This document shows, piece after piece, positions 11,260 through 24,200 of a stretch of DNA of 64,000 nt. The notes under the pieces were generated by a model, which was given only the letters and a program-made list of their open reading frames with translations, made no database searches and had not been told where the DNA came from. The stretch lies in the NCBI RefSeq assembly GCF_028372415.1, contig NC_092875.1:190183522-190247521 (forward strand), read 5' to 3'. How positions within the stretch are numbered: the stretch's first letter is position 1; each line of letters starts with the position of its first letter. The DNA comes from Notamacropus eugenii (Eukaryota; Chordata; Mammalia; Diprotodontia; Macropodidae). Made by a program: the position numbers and the translations under genes.

Positions 11260-12700
11260 GTACTTAATATTTTTCCAATTATTTAAATGTCTTTACTTGT
11301 GGAAGTGTTTTATAATTGTCTTTATATAGTTCTTGTCTGTGTGTTACAAGGTAGATTCCCGAGTATTTTATATAGCCTGCAGTTATATTAAATGGCTTTT
11401 CTCTTTTCTATCTCTTCCTTCTGGATTTTGTTAATAATATCCAAAAATGCTTTATGTGGGTTTAATTTATATCCTGCATCATGTTCATTTATTCATTACC
11501 ATGCCAATTAAACTACCAAAGGATTATTTTATGAAACTAGAAAAACAATAACAAAGTTCACTCAAGGAACAAAAAAGCAAAAAATATCCAGGAAATTAAT
11601 GAAAAAGTGGGAAAGAAGGGGGTCTAACAGTGCCAGATTTCAAACTATCTTATAAAAATTTATTTGCCAAAACAATCTGGTACTGGGTAACAAATAGAGA
11701 GGTTAATCAGTGGAATATATTAAGTACACAAACAGACACATTAGTCTAGTGTTTGATAGTCCCAAAGGTTCTAGCTATTTGAGGCAAGAATTTACTGTAG
11801 ACAAAAAAACAAACTGGAGAGCAGTCTAGTAGAACTAGCTACACACAAACATCTCACTCTGTAAACCAAGATGAACTCCAAATGTGCTCCTCATTTAGGC
11901 ACAAGTAGTGACATCATAAACAAATTAGTAGAGCATGGAAGAAATTACCCATCAGACATAAGGATAGGGAAAGATTTCATGAACAATTAATATAGCAGTC
12001 TACAGAAGGCAAAATGGACAATTTTCTTTAAATAAAACTAAAAGTATTTTTGACAAACAAAAGCAATGCAGCTAAAATTAAAAGAGAAACAGAAAGGATT
12101 TTTGTACCAAGTTTCTCTGATAAAGGGCTAGTTTCTGACATATACAGGGAACTGATTCAAATTTATTCCTCAATTGATGGCAGTTTTCAGAGGGCTCTGT
12201 AGTTTGCTGGCCCCTGAGTCAGAACATTAGACCAAACTGAAAAAAATTGAATTGAATAAAGATAAATTTTACATTAAAGTTAGATCAAAAATATAAACTT
12301 TCACAAATAAAAGATGGAGAAGGAATGGTCAGATAATACATCACATAATTCCTCTTGCCCAATTAAGTAATTTTGACTATTACAAATACACAAATTTAGA
12401 ATATGAAGAAAGATGCCATATGCATCCAGAGAAAGAACTGATAAATAGATGTGTAGAATAATTTTACATATATATGTATGTTACTTATATGCATATATAT
12501 ACCTATTTGTATCTAATCATAACCATCTCTAGGGTAAGGGAGGAAGGGAAGAAAAAAATGAAAAAAAAGAAATTGGAGGGAATAGCACACGGCAGATTTA
12601 CAGTTTCATGTGCACTCATCTTTTTAATTGTACTGTTATGGAAAGACTTGTTTTGTTCTGTGAATTGAGAATAAAATAAATTTAAAAAAAAAAAACACTT
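11260..12700 (+). mobile_element. LINE-1 with 5' inversion (twin-primed)
   Basis: The segment 11260-11480 is antisense L1 ORF2. Its reverse complement reads AATAAACCCACATAAAGCAT-like text and continues to the block equivalent to 22490-22735. From about 11481 the element is in sense orientation, starting at the L1 position equivalent to 22788 (CATGCCAATTAAACTACCAA). It proceeds through the ORF2 end and 3'UTR to an A-rich tail at 12670-12696. An inverted segment taken from immediately upstream of the sense start is the signature of twin priming during target-primed reverse transcription. Confidence 0.75.
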
Positions 12701-12704
12701 TGCC

Positions 12705-13235
12705 TGAAAAAGATGAGTGTATTAGTGTACTTACTGTAAACTCCATATGAGTAAAGAATGTGATACGGCAGCTGAAACAACTAATTGAATCTTAGGCTAC
12801 ATTAAGAGAGTCAAAATGTCTAGAACTGGGAAAATAATTGTCCTGCTGTATTTACACCTGGTTACACCATGTGTGGAGTCTTATGTATGAATTTTAGGAA
12901 GGGCAGTGATAAGTCAGAATGCAAAGAAAGATAACCAGGATTGTGAAGGTTCTCAAAATCATGCAATATAATCCAAATTGGGTATGTTTATCCTGGAGAA
13001 AAGAAAATCCATGGGATGGGAGCAGGATAGGGCAAGATAACTATCTTTAATTATTTGTAGAGAGGAAAAGAGGAATTAGACCTGTTCTCTTTCATCCAGA
13101 AGACAGAATGAGAAGCAATAACCATAAGTTACAACAGGTAAATTTAGACGTGACATTGGGAGAAAATTTCTAACAATTAAAACTATCCCAAATGGAATGA
13201 GCTACTTCTTTGGAGGTTTCTTTATAGCAGAAACT
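12705..13235 (+). mobile_element. L3/CR1-clade LINE 3' fragment
   Basis: The order of segments (an AATCTTAGGCTACATTAAGA block, GTCCTGCTGTATTTACACCT, TTTAGGAAGGGCAGTGATAA, 'taaccaggattgtgaagg', 'tatcctggagaaaagaa') matches the CR1/L3 terminal region known from amniote genomes. It is decayed, with no usable frame. Confidence 0.65.
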
Positions 13236-13339
13236 TACCTTCCCCTTGTCAGTCATGCGGACAGGTTTCTTATTTACGTATGGGATGGTTTCTGATAAAC
13301 TTTTACAACTATAATTCTTTGACTTCATATACTGATTAG

Positions 13340-13617
13340 AATAACTAATAATATTTATCATTTATTTAGCACTTATGATGTGCCAGGCACCGCGCTAAGT
13401 GCTTTACGATGATTACCTCATTTGAGCCTCACAACAACCCTGGGATATAGGCACTATTATCATCCCCATTTTACAGATGAGGAAACGGGGCAAGCAGAGG
13501 TTAAACGACTTGCCTAGGGTCACATAGCTATTAAGTGTCTGAGGTCAAATTCGAACTTAGATCTTCCTGACTCTAGGCCCAGAACTCTATGCACTGTGCC
13601 ACCCAGCTGCCCAGCAA
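13340..13617 (-). mobile_element. Near-complete MIR/MAR CORE-SINE
   Basis: Reverse orientation. It contains TGTGCCAGGCACCGCGCTAA, CATTTTACAGATGAGGAAAC and TAAACGACTTGCCTAGGGTC, and ends in the reverse complement of a tRNA-like head (CACTGTGCCACCCAGCTGCC). It is well preserved and retains several CpGs, so it is probably one of the younger SINEs here. Confidence 0.85.
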
Positions 13618-14334
13618 GAAGGTTAAATTAACAGAAGTACAACTTCTTTCTTTGAAGAAAAGTAAACTAAGCAATGCTAGTCTTTGATAAAAGGAAGCAC
13701 AGACAAGAGTTTATGCATGCAGGAGGTACAAATTGTTCTGCCTTGTCAGACAAAAACATAGGAAAAGAATCTCTGGCAACAGACCGGAAAAATTAACAGC
13801 CAGGGGTGACTTGGTAAGTGTTATTTTATGCTTAGAATTAGAAAGCTTCTCTCCAAATGACATAACTAGTAGTCACGCTTGATGACTTCATCCAATTCAA
13901 CATATATTAAAAGCCTCCTGCAAGCTGCATCTGGGAGGGAGTGTCCATATGATGAGATCACGAATCCATTAAAGAATCTCCAAGCCCCGTCATCATACAA
14001 ATATGGAAAAGCCTTCAAGGATCTTCAAGTGTAATAAGGGGTTTGTGAACATACACAAATCAGCGTGAGATAAAGATTCGTTGTTGTGTTTGTTGTGTAT
14101 CTTCTCTGAACATTTGAAACTTCCGAACATAGAAAGCTTCCAGCAAGGAAATTTCTACCAAGCCGTCGGTCCCCTTCTCTGCAACTTTAGACAGTCATCG
14201 TGGGCACTGAGAGTATAAATGTCCAGTACCACACAGACAATATGTGGCAAAGGCAACGTAAGTCATCTTTCCTGATTCCAATACACTGTGCCAGACCTCC
14301 TCTTATAAAGCATTAGCAGATCACATTTGGGTAC
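13618..14334. other. Intergenic, unrecognised, relatively CpG-retaining
   Basis: No gene or named repeat is recognised. The sequence is less AT-rich than its surroundings and holds scattered CpGs (for example near 13925-13970, 14065-14080 and 14160-14200). A TATAAA lies at 14214-14219. It could be an old unclassified element or a regulatory tract. Confidence 0.4.
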
Positions 14335-14520
14335 AGCATTAAGATTTATTCATAACAACTTTGTGAAATTAGATATTGCATCAACTATCATCCCTATTTT
14401 ACAGATAAGGAAACTTAGAGGTGAAGTGACATGTTTGGGATCCCATAGCTAGTAAAAGTTCAAGGTGGGACTCAAACTTACATTTCTTGGCCTCAAATTC
14501 AGCACCCTTTCCCCTCCATA
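14335..14520 (-). mobile_element. MIR SINE
   Basis: Reverse-oriented CORE pattern: CCTATTTTACAGATAAGGAA, GGTGAAGTGACATGTTTGGG, GGGACTCAAACTTACATTTC. Confidence 0.75.
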
Positions 14521-14629
14521 CTTCAGATAGTGAAAGAGCAAGAAATTGATTCAGATAAAGTACTATGAAAAAATATGAAATATTTTTTCAAGCTGATGCA
14601 TTTTTTTTAAAAACCTTATGGTAGCAAAT

Positions 14630-14957
14630 GACTTGACAAAAACAAAAAGGATTTCAGTAGGCAAAAATGTAGAGGGAAGATGTTCCAGGCCTGAACAAAA
14701 GTAGGAAAGCTAAGGGAGTCTGGGTACAGATCAGGGAAGACATGGTAAACTAGTTGGATGCTAAAAGTAGAACTCAACAAGGAATGTAGGACAAAATAAG
14801 GCTGAAAAGGTAAATTGGAGTCAGATGTGTAGGATGTCAAATTCCAGGCAAGGGAACTTATATTTTTATCCTACTAAATCTCAAAAGGTAGTTGAAGCCA
14901 GAACATGAAGGACTTCAAATTCCAGGATAAGGAACTCATATTTTTATCCTATGACTC
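14630..14957 (+). repeat. Old repeat with internal 77-bp tandem duplication
   Basis: The first part resembles the family at 2800-3228 (ATGTTCCAGGCCTGAACAAA). The final part is duplicated in tandem with a 77-bp period: units start near 14806 and 14883, each containing TCAAATTCCAGG and ATATTTTTATCCTA. Confidence 0.6.
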
Positions 14958-14959
14958 AA

Positions 14960-17355
14960 TTAGATGGCTTGAATATATTGCCAAACAAGACATCACTAAT
15001 TAATACTAAAATGGTTTTTCTCCTATATTTCATAAATCTGTAAGTGCTCTAAGATGAAAGACAAAAAGCCAAATAACATCTAATCTTGTTCTAAAAAACC
15101 TGGATTTTACTATGAGTCCATATACCTTGAGATGTTAGGTTAAGCAACTATATGGTTTAATGACTTTAAAATTTTTCCTAAATAGGTTTCAATATGTAGA
15201 GAGAAATTGAAGTCACTCAATTTACACTCACTGCGGCTCTGCTAGTTGAGACTGTTTCAAGCTCAAGGTACTCTGTGGGTCTGCATGCACTTAAACCCAC
15301 AACTTACACGTCCCTACCAGTGTATTTACTTTTACTAGTCAGAGAGAGGACATGTTTAATTCACATGAAATACATTTAACGATGTCATAGGTATATGAAA
15401 TATCATCTCCTCCTCCTCCTCCTCCCTCCCACCCCCCTCCACCATTAACTAACTCACTCCAACCTGCCTTAGGTTGCCCAAGAAGGATCATTACCAAGCA
15501 ATTACATTCACATTTTCTCAGTGTCCTAAGAGTAACCTTGTTGGGGGAAAATATACTCCCCCGCTAACTACTATAGCTCTTGAACTTTCACTAATATACT
15601 TCTATTTACACAAAGTAGCCACAAAGAAAGATGACACTTTTAAAATCTTAAATTTGATTTATCAATAGGCAAAGGAAATAACATAATATGTATTCATACA
15701 TCAAAGTAAATGCAGGGATAACAAATATATTCCTCATATCAGCCTGGATCCCATTCTCCCAAAAGCTCCCTCAGTATTTGTATGGGAGATTAGGCACATT
15801 GGAAATCTGGCAGGAAAGTATGTGAAGGAGAAAAACCCATATGCTTCAGGCAACTCACAAATTTGAGCTTCAGTCTTTGATGTCATTGATCCATTCGGGG
15901 ACATCTGCACCACACAAAGTCACTTCTCCACTAATTAAGCATCTGCAGGTCCTCACTGCTCTCCAGCTGGGCAAATCTTCCATTCTCAAGTCAATATGGC
16001 ATTTACATGCTCTTTCAATTTACAATTACCCTTAAAAGGGCATCAGAAAAATGTTACATCTTAATCTGGTGAACAGTTGCCTTTAAGCTATAGAAGTGAA
16101 AAGCTCATCAAACTATTTCTGGGCACTAGAAGCCCAAACATCTATTCACTCAACAGGATGTTGAATCATCCTATTAAATGCAGCAGACAGCATTCATAGC
16201 AACTGGACCAGGTTAACTCTGAGCAAAGCAAGCAAACCTATCCACCTCTTCACTCATCAATTAAATCTCAGTAACTCTTCACATAGAGAAACAGCCACAA
16301 AACCTCCTTGTTCCCTACTATTTTTCCCCATCAAGCCACAGAAGGGAGGAAAAGGTCCAGAGGGCTCTGCAAGGCAATAGCAATTAGTAGCTGACTTCTA
16401 ATGAGCTTAAACCTTTATTCAGCCAGTCAGGAACTAGCACCTGAAAACTTGTCAGCTGACTTCTCTTGCTGCTTCCCCTCGCCCCCACCCCCGACAGCTC
16501 CCGAAAAGCTGCTATTTTACCCCCTGCTGAGTTTTCCTCTCTGGCCCATTCTTGACCACACCAGCCTCAGACTCCAGTACTCCTCAGTGGTTTAAATCAG
16601 AGCCCCCAGGACTCAGTAACTCACTGTTCACTTATGAAGTAAAAACTCACTAAATTTATTTCATGGAAATTAAGTCTTTATTTAACCATCTTTCCCTTTC
16701 CAAATAGTTAGGACTTTTTGAGTTTTGCCTTGTGAAGTCTCAATACAGTTGTATGCAAATGATCAAAAAAATCATAATGTTCAATAGCTCTCAGTTCTCA
16801 AAACATTCTTCCATTTCAGTCCTTGATCTTGAAACTGCTCTTTCATAATCACATTTTGTCATTTTTTAATAAATGAAAATAATTTCACTGCTTCTCTAAG
16901 CCATTAAACTATTCACATACAGTTGAGGTATCTGTTCTGCTGTATTTGAAGAGATGTTGAGATTTCACTGAAGTACAATCATGGTAAATGAAGCAGTGAA
17001 TAGATGATTTAAGCCTTCATGTGTATGCCTGTTCATTTTCTGTCCCAAATTGCTCAAATTCCATCTAAAAACTATTTTTTCTAGGCATGCTTTAGCAGTT
17101 CTAAGTAAACCTATTCTTTTCCTAGCCTTTAAGACATCAAACTCTTTGTCCATGAATGGCACTTTGTGTCCTTTGCCACTTAATTTAACTCTTTTCTTTA
17201 TGCAAAAAAAATTATCTCTTCCTCTTTCATCATTAAACCTCTACATGAAAGGTCTGTACCTTAAAGAAACAGTACCTTACAATGAAATAGAATGGTAAAT
17301 AGAGTAGCAATAAAATGTTTCCCCCATTAAAAAAAATAGAGCATGCTCTCTCAGA
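14960..17355. other. Intergenic, no gene
   Basis: No supported gene or recognised element. A pyrimidine-rich simple run (CTCCTC repeats) lies at 15404-15442. Short open frames here show no family resemblance. Confidence 0.5.
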
Positions 17356-17357
17356 AA

Positions 17358-17358
<1 letters not shown>

Positions 17359-17413
<55 letters not shown>
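17359..17413. repeat. (CA)n microsatellite
   Basis: A nearly uninterrupted CA repeat of about 27 units. It creates artefactual cysteine/valine-rich frames on the minus strand. Confidence 0.95.
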
Positions 17414-17415
<2 letters not shown>

Positions 17416-17819
17416 TGAGTGGACCTGTGTGTGGAACACATGTTAACATAGTGAACATGTAGCCATAGTATACCCATGAAGGGATACATACATAGTGAAG
17501 ATACATGGCCAAAACACCGATGTGAACAAATACCACCAATGTAGTAGTGCCACCAATGTTTCCCAGTGATCTCATTAAACTGATCTTGCTGGATTTGACT
17601 CCCACTGGTGTCCCATGACACACATACATAGCTGCTGATAGGTGGATAGACCCTATCAAGCATTGCTCCCACCTGGAATTGTAAGGCTGGTCCTCTGTGC
17701 TGTTTCTCTTGGCCTAGGAGTTGCCAGGTGCTTCTCTACTTATCATAAGGTTGGCAAGCTTCCCTACGATTCTAGTTTCTGGTTTCAGCTAGACTCCTCA
17801 GCTGGTATAATATCTCTTC

Positions 17820-17872
17820 CTCACACTGTACCTGGCACATAGTAGGCACTTAATAACTGCTTGTTTATTTAG
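17820..17872 (+). mobile_element. L2 3'-end fragment
   Basis: It contains the L2 terminal phrase TGTACCTGGCACATAGTAGG, then CACTTAATAACTGCTTGTTT. Confidence 0.75.
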
Positions 17873-17874
17873 CT

Positions 17875-19540
17875 GCCATAGCTCTTCCAGCTAAAAGTGC
17901 AAAGGTTTTTTTCTCCTACAGGTACTAAAGAAACGTTAATACTAAAACAGCTGGTCAAGGCACTAGTGAAAAAAAGGACTTCCAAAAGGAAGTCTATTTC
18001 TGAGAACCCTGTCTAGGATTTACTTTACTCAATAGAAGGAGATTCCTTGCCCCAGGCACCAAACTCTGAAACACAGATACTTACTGCCATCAAACTTAAA
18101 TCTATTTTTTCCATCTCTTTTTCTTGGTCACCAAGGGCTGTGTCTCTATCATAAATCCAACTCTTATATGGGGTTAGAAATTTCTATAACCCCTCCCCTT
18201 TTAATTTCCCATCACCAAAGTATACTTAGTCCGCTTCTCTCTTAGAGACTTTCAGAAACTGCTAAGGGTCCTGAGTATTTGGGTTTCCAGTTTTCAGCTG
18301 CAAACTCCTTTTCTCCAGATCTCTTGATATTGTGTGAACAGCAATAGAATATATAGGTTATACCTTGTTCTTGCAACATGACTAGCCCACTTTCTCTTTC
18401 AGTCATCCCTCTCCCTGATGGCATTGTTTATATCCATTTTCCAGTGAAGCTTTTGTTGTTATGATGCTACCTACTTATACGTATCATGTGGTTTTCTATT
18501 GTCATTTGAGTGACTTACACTAATTCTTTGGAGATTGCAGTAGTCCGTGACATTAGCCACACAGAACCATGAGAATATTATTGTTAGAAAGATGAGCCTA
18601 TGTTTCAGGAAGAATCTTGGAATGATTAAAAGAATTTCTTAATCACCCAAATGCAATCTATCCCACTTTCCTTTCTTGTTCAACTCTGAACCCAGTTGAA
18701 ATGTCCAAGACATATGTATTGCTAGATTGGCTCTACATATTGTTCCTATGACTACACATTTTAGTCTGGGCAACAGTCATGTTTTATCCATGTGGTTTTT
18801 CCTTTATGGATAACTTGAATTATTATGGATCTAAATTTAGGACACTCTTCAGTGCTCTTGGTTTGATGCAATCCAAAGAATGTAATTTAAAAGCAAAAAC
18901 ATCTGGAAGATGTTGCCACCTAGAAAGAATCCCTCTTCTATTTAGTATCTATGGTGGGCACCATCTTCCATGATAGTGACATAATTCTCTCAATTTTGTG
19001 CCTTGATTAATCTTATTAATCAGAGGATCATAAAAAAGTATTCACATCATTATATCTTGCAAGGAATTTTGTATGAATTTGACACAAGCATGGGAGAAAC
19101 CTTTTGGAGTTCAACCTTTAGACAGAATTTCCCTATGTAATTGGCAAGAGGTAGTTACTTTCCCCAAACCTCAGCAACCCAAAAACCTCATAATAAGGAA
19201 TTATTCCAAAAAGTAATTAATGCTAAATACCCAAGATTAAAAGCAAAACAAAACAGAATCCATGCACAAAGTAGAAGTTTCACCATACCTGGAGTTCCCA
19301 TTCTGGGTCCCTACAGCCAACCCACCCCATGCTCCTTACTCAGTGAACACAAATAAATCTGCAGCCTTGTAATCAGGGTTCAGCAGCAGAAATACCTTTT
19401 CATTCAGTTCACATCACTGACTCAACCTGAAATGTCACCACCACCAGTACCACCCTCCTATCTTTGCCAGATGCACAAGAAACAGCAGATATATATTCTC
19501 TCAAGTCACACAAAAGAAAGGGACATTGATTCAATGAAGG
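17875..19540. other. Intergenic, no gene
   Basis: I see no recognisable gene or repeat. Only short open frames without family resemblance are present. Confidence 0.45.
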
Positions 19541-19544
19541 ACAG

Positions 19545-20045
19545 GTTTTTTTTTTATTCTGCAGGTGGAGCCAGGAAAATCAAGTAAAGGCAGGGACTCG
19601 CCTGAGGTCTTCCCCAAGCCCCTCCAAATAGAGTGGCAGAACCCACAAAAGGATGGAGTGAAACAATTTTCCAACCCAAGACAACTTAGAAAAGTCTGTT
19701 GCACCACAATAAGAGTGGAGAGAAGTCTAGCACAGGCTGCTGGTGGCAACTGAATCAGTGGCAGCAGTGGCAGTTCCAGACCTCTCAGCCCACAGATAGT
19801 CAGGGAGTTGGGACAACTGATCAGAAGGAGATTACAGGTGTCCTTTTGCTGGCACCGAGGGGCTGGGGAGGCGGGGAGGATTCTCTTTCACTGTCCATGC
19901 TTGGGTCTGTGTTGCAGTCCTGAGTCTCAGTCCCAGGGCGAGGAGAAGCACTGGAACACCAGAGCTTGTGGCCACAGGGGAATGGAGACTCTAGTCACAG
20001 TTGCAGGGTGGAAAAGAGTGCTGGGTAGGGAGAGGTAAAAAGGAG
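19545..20045. other. GC-richer tract, possible L1 5'UTR remnant
   Basis: The tract is noticeably richer in G and C than its flanks. It opens with GCAGGTGGAGCCAGGAAAAT and contains GACTCGCCTGAGGTCTTCCC, wording that resembles LINE-1 5'UTRs. It sits directly upstream of a large L1. The overlapping plus-strand frames here (62-76 codons) have no known family. Confidence 0.3.
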
Positions 20046-20187
20046 CAATTATCTCATACAGTTGAGTCATGAAAGGAAGAACTGATACATAAGCAAGTGC
20101 GGGAGGGAGGCAGGAAAGGGGGGAGGACTAGAACTTTCCTCTCATTGGAATTTAAGTTTTAAGAATACTGATAACATTTTCATATTT

Positions 20188-20203
20188 TATATATATATAT
20201 ATG

Positions 20204-20241
<38 letters not shown>

Positions 20242-20245
20242 TGTA
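20188..20245. repeat. (TA)n(CA)n microsatellite within L1
   Basis: A compound run of TA followed by CA units, inside the antisense L1 spacer. Confidence 0.9.
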
Positions 20246-20309
20246 TTAAGCAAACAGTTTGACCTTAATGAATACATTATAATTAATCTTTAATGTTTTC
20301 TTTATATTT

Positions 20310-21213
20310 CTTCTGGATCTTTTAAATTGAATTTTCCATTGAGTTCAGGTCTTTTTGCTACAAATACCTGAAAGTCTTCCAGTTCATTAAATGTCCTTTT
20401 TTATTATTATTATTCAGGATTATTCTCAACCTTGCTGTGTAAGTTATTCTGGAATGCAACCCCAGCTATTTTGCTCTTCAAAATATAATGTTCCAAGACC
20501 TTTGTCCTTTGAGAAAAGAAGCTTCCAGGTCTTGTAAAATGCTGACTGCATTTCCACAGTATTTAAATTGTTTTTTTTTCTTGTTGCTTACAATATTTTC
20601 TTCTTAACATAAAAGTTTTGAAACTTGGTTATGACATTCCTGTAAGTTTTCCTCCTGGGATCTCTTTCAGGTAATAAATAGTAGGCTTTTTCTATTTCTA
20701 CTTAACCCCCTTATTCTAGAACTTCAAGGTGATTTTCCTTTATAACTTCTTGTAATATTGTATCTAGATTCTTTTTCATTGTAACTTTTGGGTAGTCCAA
20801 CAATTTTTATATTGTCTCCCCTCAATCTGTTTCTCCAGATCAGTTGTTTTTCTAACTAGATGTTTCAGATTCTCTTTTTTTATTACTTCTATTTTTATTA
20901 CTTCTTTGTGTCTTGTGTCAGAGCTATTTTCTTCCTTAAAACTTTTTCCAACTTTATTTTCATACTTTTCTTGGATTACTTTTATTTTCTTTCCTAATTT
21001 TTCCTCAGTCTCTCTTATGTGATTTTTGAGTTCCTTTTCAAGTTCTTCCAAGAGTTCTTTAGGGACTTGTGACCTTTTGATGTCACTCTTTGTGGTAGGA
21101 GTGATTTTTTTTTTTTTTTAGCTTCACTATCTTCCTCTTAATATGAACCTGGAATCTTTGTTTACACCAAAGTAGCTATCTATGGTCCAGTTATTTTTTC
21201 TTTGCTTCCTCAT
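20310..21213 (-). pseudogene. Decayed L1 ORF1
   Basis: From the ATG at 21213 the frame reads MRKQRKNNWTIDSYFGVNKD and stops after 28 codons. A later open piece (21051-20776) reads as coiled coil (EELEKELKNHIRETEEKLGK) followed by an RRM-proximal segment (LVRKTTDLEKQIEG). The C-terminal text near 20310-20400 can still be read as ELEDFQVF and then KRPELNGKFNLKDPEE. The order is N-terminus, coiled coil, RRM, CTD, as in all L1 ORF1 proteins. The N-terminal TIDSYF motif is shared with the HAL1 copies in this window. Confidence 0.75.
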
Positions 21214-24200
21214 TTTGATTTTTGTTTTATTTTATTTTTAGCAGTTCATTATCATAATCAGGCTTTAATCCTGAGTTGTGGGTAATGCTTCCCTAGGCCT
21301 CAGGTCCTCCTTACTGTTATTTTCTGAATTCTGTCTAGGGGCTTAACCCAAGAGACTCCCCCCCTAATCCACAGTTTCACCGCTGCCTGTCACACTGCCC
21401 CAAAAGCGTTCTTGCATCTTATGGTACCACATTGACTGGCCATGTCCTTGCCTCCTCCACCCCCACAGCCACAGCCCAGGACCACGTCTGGTCAGCACCA
21501 CTAGGCCTGGCTCCCAGAAACAGTGGAAGGGTACTTCAGTGTTCTTTGTCAGGTAAAAGTTTGTGAGATGAAAGTTGCTGAGGCTGTGAGGTGAAAGTTT
21601 GTGAAGTGAAGTTTCTTGAAGCTCAATAGCTTTGGGGCTGCCCTCAGGGCCTCCAGGGGAGCTGGCTTGGAGGTGTCTTCACTTCACTCAGGCCAAACCT
21701 CAGCCCCTGAGGTTCCTGTCTTTTCTGAGTCCCTCTCAAGTTATCTTAGGAGGACTGCGCTTTATCCCTTTATTTTTACTGCTCTATATTCATTTTATGG
21801 AGTCTGGAAATTTCTGACCTACTCCACCATCTTCCCAGAATAACCTGTAAAGTAGGATCTTTTAGAAGAAGGATATGTAGATTAAGAATTAGGAGGGAGG
21901 GAGAAGAGGACAAGGGAGGAACTCTTAGAAGAGTGGGTAGATTTAGGAATAGGAGGGCAAAGTAGTGGTGAGAAGTAAATCAGATGTCTGAGGGGCGATA
22001 GGGTAAATAAGGTGAGAAGGATAAATAGTGAGGAAAAATCAGATGGAGGGAAATAAGCAACCAGTATTATAACTTTGAATGTGAATGAGATGAATTTACC
22101 CTTAAATGAATTGCAGAATGGATTAAAAATCAGAATCTGACAATGTTATTTACAAGAAACACAATTAAAAATGAGAGATATATATAAAGTTAAAATAAAG
22201 GGCCAATGTAGAATTTATTATGCTTGAGGTGGTGTTAAAAAAAAAAGTGGGGATAGTAATCATGATCTCAGACAAAGTTAAAGATAAAATAGATTTAATT
22301 AAAAGAGATAAACAGGGAAATTATACTATGTGTCATCCATATTATTCACTATTGTTTTAGAAATGCTAGCAATAGTAATAAAAGAAGAAAACAAAAGAGA
22401 AATGAGGTAATAACTATCTTTTTGCAGACACTATGAGGATATATTTGGAAAATCCTAAATATTCAACTTATAAAATTAGTTAAAAGGATTAATAATTTTA
22501 GCAAAGTAGTAGGATGTAAAATAAACCCATATAAATCATCTGCATTTTTATATATCACCAACAAAACCCTGTAAGAAGAGATAGTAAGAGATATCCCATT
22601 TAAAACAACTGTAGAAAATAAAAAATACCTGAGAGTATACCTGCCAAAACTGAGCCAGGAACTACATGAACATAATAATAAAATGCTCTTTATACAAATA
22701 AAGTCAGATTTAAATACTTGGAGAAATATTAATTGTTCGTGGGTAGGCAAAGTCAATATAATAAAAATGATTATTTTACCTAACTCATGTATTTATTCAA
22801 TGCCATCTCAATTAAATTACTAAAAAGTTATTTCACTTTTATTAAAAATGATAACAAAATTCATTTGTAAGAACAAAAGGTCAAGAATTTCAAAGAAACT
22901 AATGAAAAAAGTAAAGGAAGAAGATTCAGCAGTACCATACTTTCAACTATATTTTTAAGTAAGTATCAAACTATCTGGTCCTAGAAAGGCAGATCAATGC
23001 AGGATAGTAGACATACAATACACAGTAGTAAAGGATAATAGTAACCTTGTGTCTGATAAATGTAAAGATTTAAATCTTGGGGATAAGAATTCATTATTTG
23101 GTAAAAATTGCTGGGAAAGCAGTCTGACAGAAATTGGGCATAGGCCAATATCTTACACCATTTACCAAGATAAAGTCAAAATGGATATATGATCTAGGCA
23201 TAAAGGGAGATATCATAAGAAATTAAATGAACATGAAACATATTACCTATGAGACTTAGGGATAAGAAAACAATTTATGAATAAATAAGAGATGGAGAGC
23301 CTTGTGAGGTATAAAATGGATAATTTTGATTACATTAAATTGATAAGATTTTGTACAAATAAAACCAATGTAACCAAGATTAGAAGGAAAGCAGAAAATT
23401 GGGCAGGAAGGCGGTTAGAATTTTACAGTCTCTCAGATAAAAGTATCATTTCTCAAATATATAAAGAACTTTGTCAAATAAAAAGAATATGATTCATACC
23501 TCAATTTATACATCATCAAAGGATAAGAACAGGTAGTTTTTCTATGAAGAAATTGAATATATATATAGTCATATAAAAAATACTCTAAATCATTAATTAG
23601 AGAAATGCAAATTAAAACTACTTTGAGATACCATCTTATACCTATCAGATGGGCTAAAATGATAGATACCCTTTAATTAGGAAATGGCTAAGCAAGTCGT
23701 AGCATATAATTGTGATGGAATACTACTATGCTATAAGAAACTATGAGCTAGTTGACTTTAGAAAAACATGAAAAGACTTGCATAAAATAATGAAAATTAA
23801 ATAAGCAGTACCAAGAGAACCCTATACATAGTAACAGAAATGTTGTCCTAAGAACAACTTTGAATGACTAATTCATCTTGAGTATTATAAATACTAAAAC
23901 TAACTACAAAAGATCTATGAGAGAAGATGCTATCCACCTTCAGAGAAAGAACTGATAAATCTAAGTATGTATAGTATGATTTTACATACATGTATATGTG
24001 TATATTACATACATGTATGTGTATGTATGTGTTTAATTGGTACCCTTTCCTAGGGCGGAGTGGGAAGAGAGGGAGAAAAAAATTAAAAGTGCTCAGCAGA
24101 GAACAAAAGAAAACAGAAGGAAACACAGAAAAGCAGGGTAGCTTTGAAAACAATGCATAGTATTTATTACATAGTTTAGAAAAAAGTAACAGTCTGAAAC

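Noticed and set aside
13618-14334. A solo LTR of an endogenous retrovirus
   Set aside because: TATAAA and CpGs are present, but I find no TG...CA ends, target duplication or paired copy. It is left unclassified.
17233-17672. Minus-strand frames with long Cys-Val repeats
   Set aside because: They are produced by the CA microsatellite at 17359-17413.
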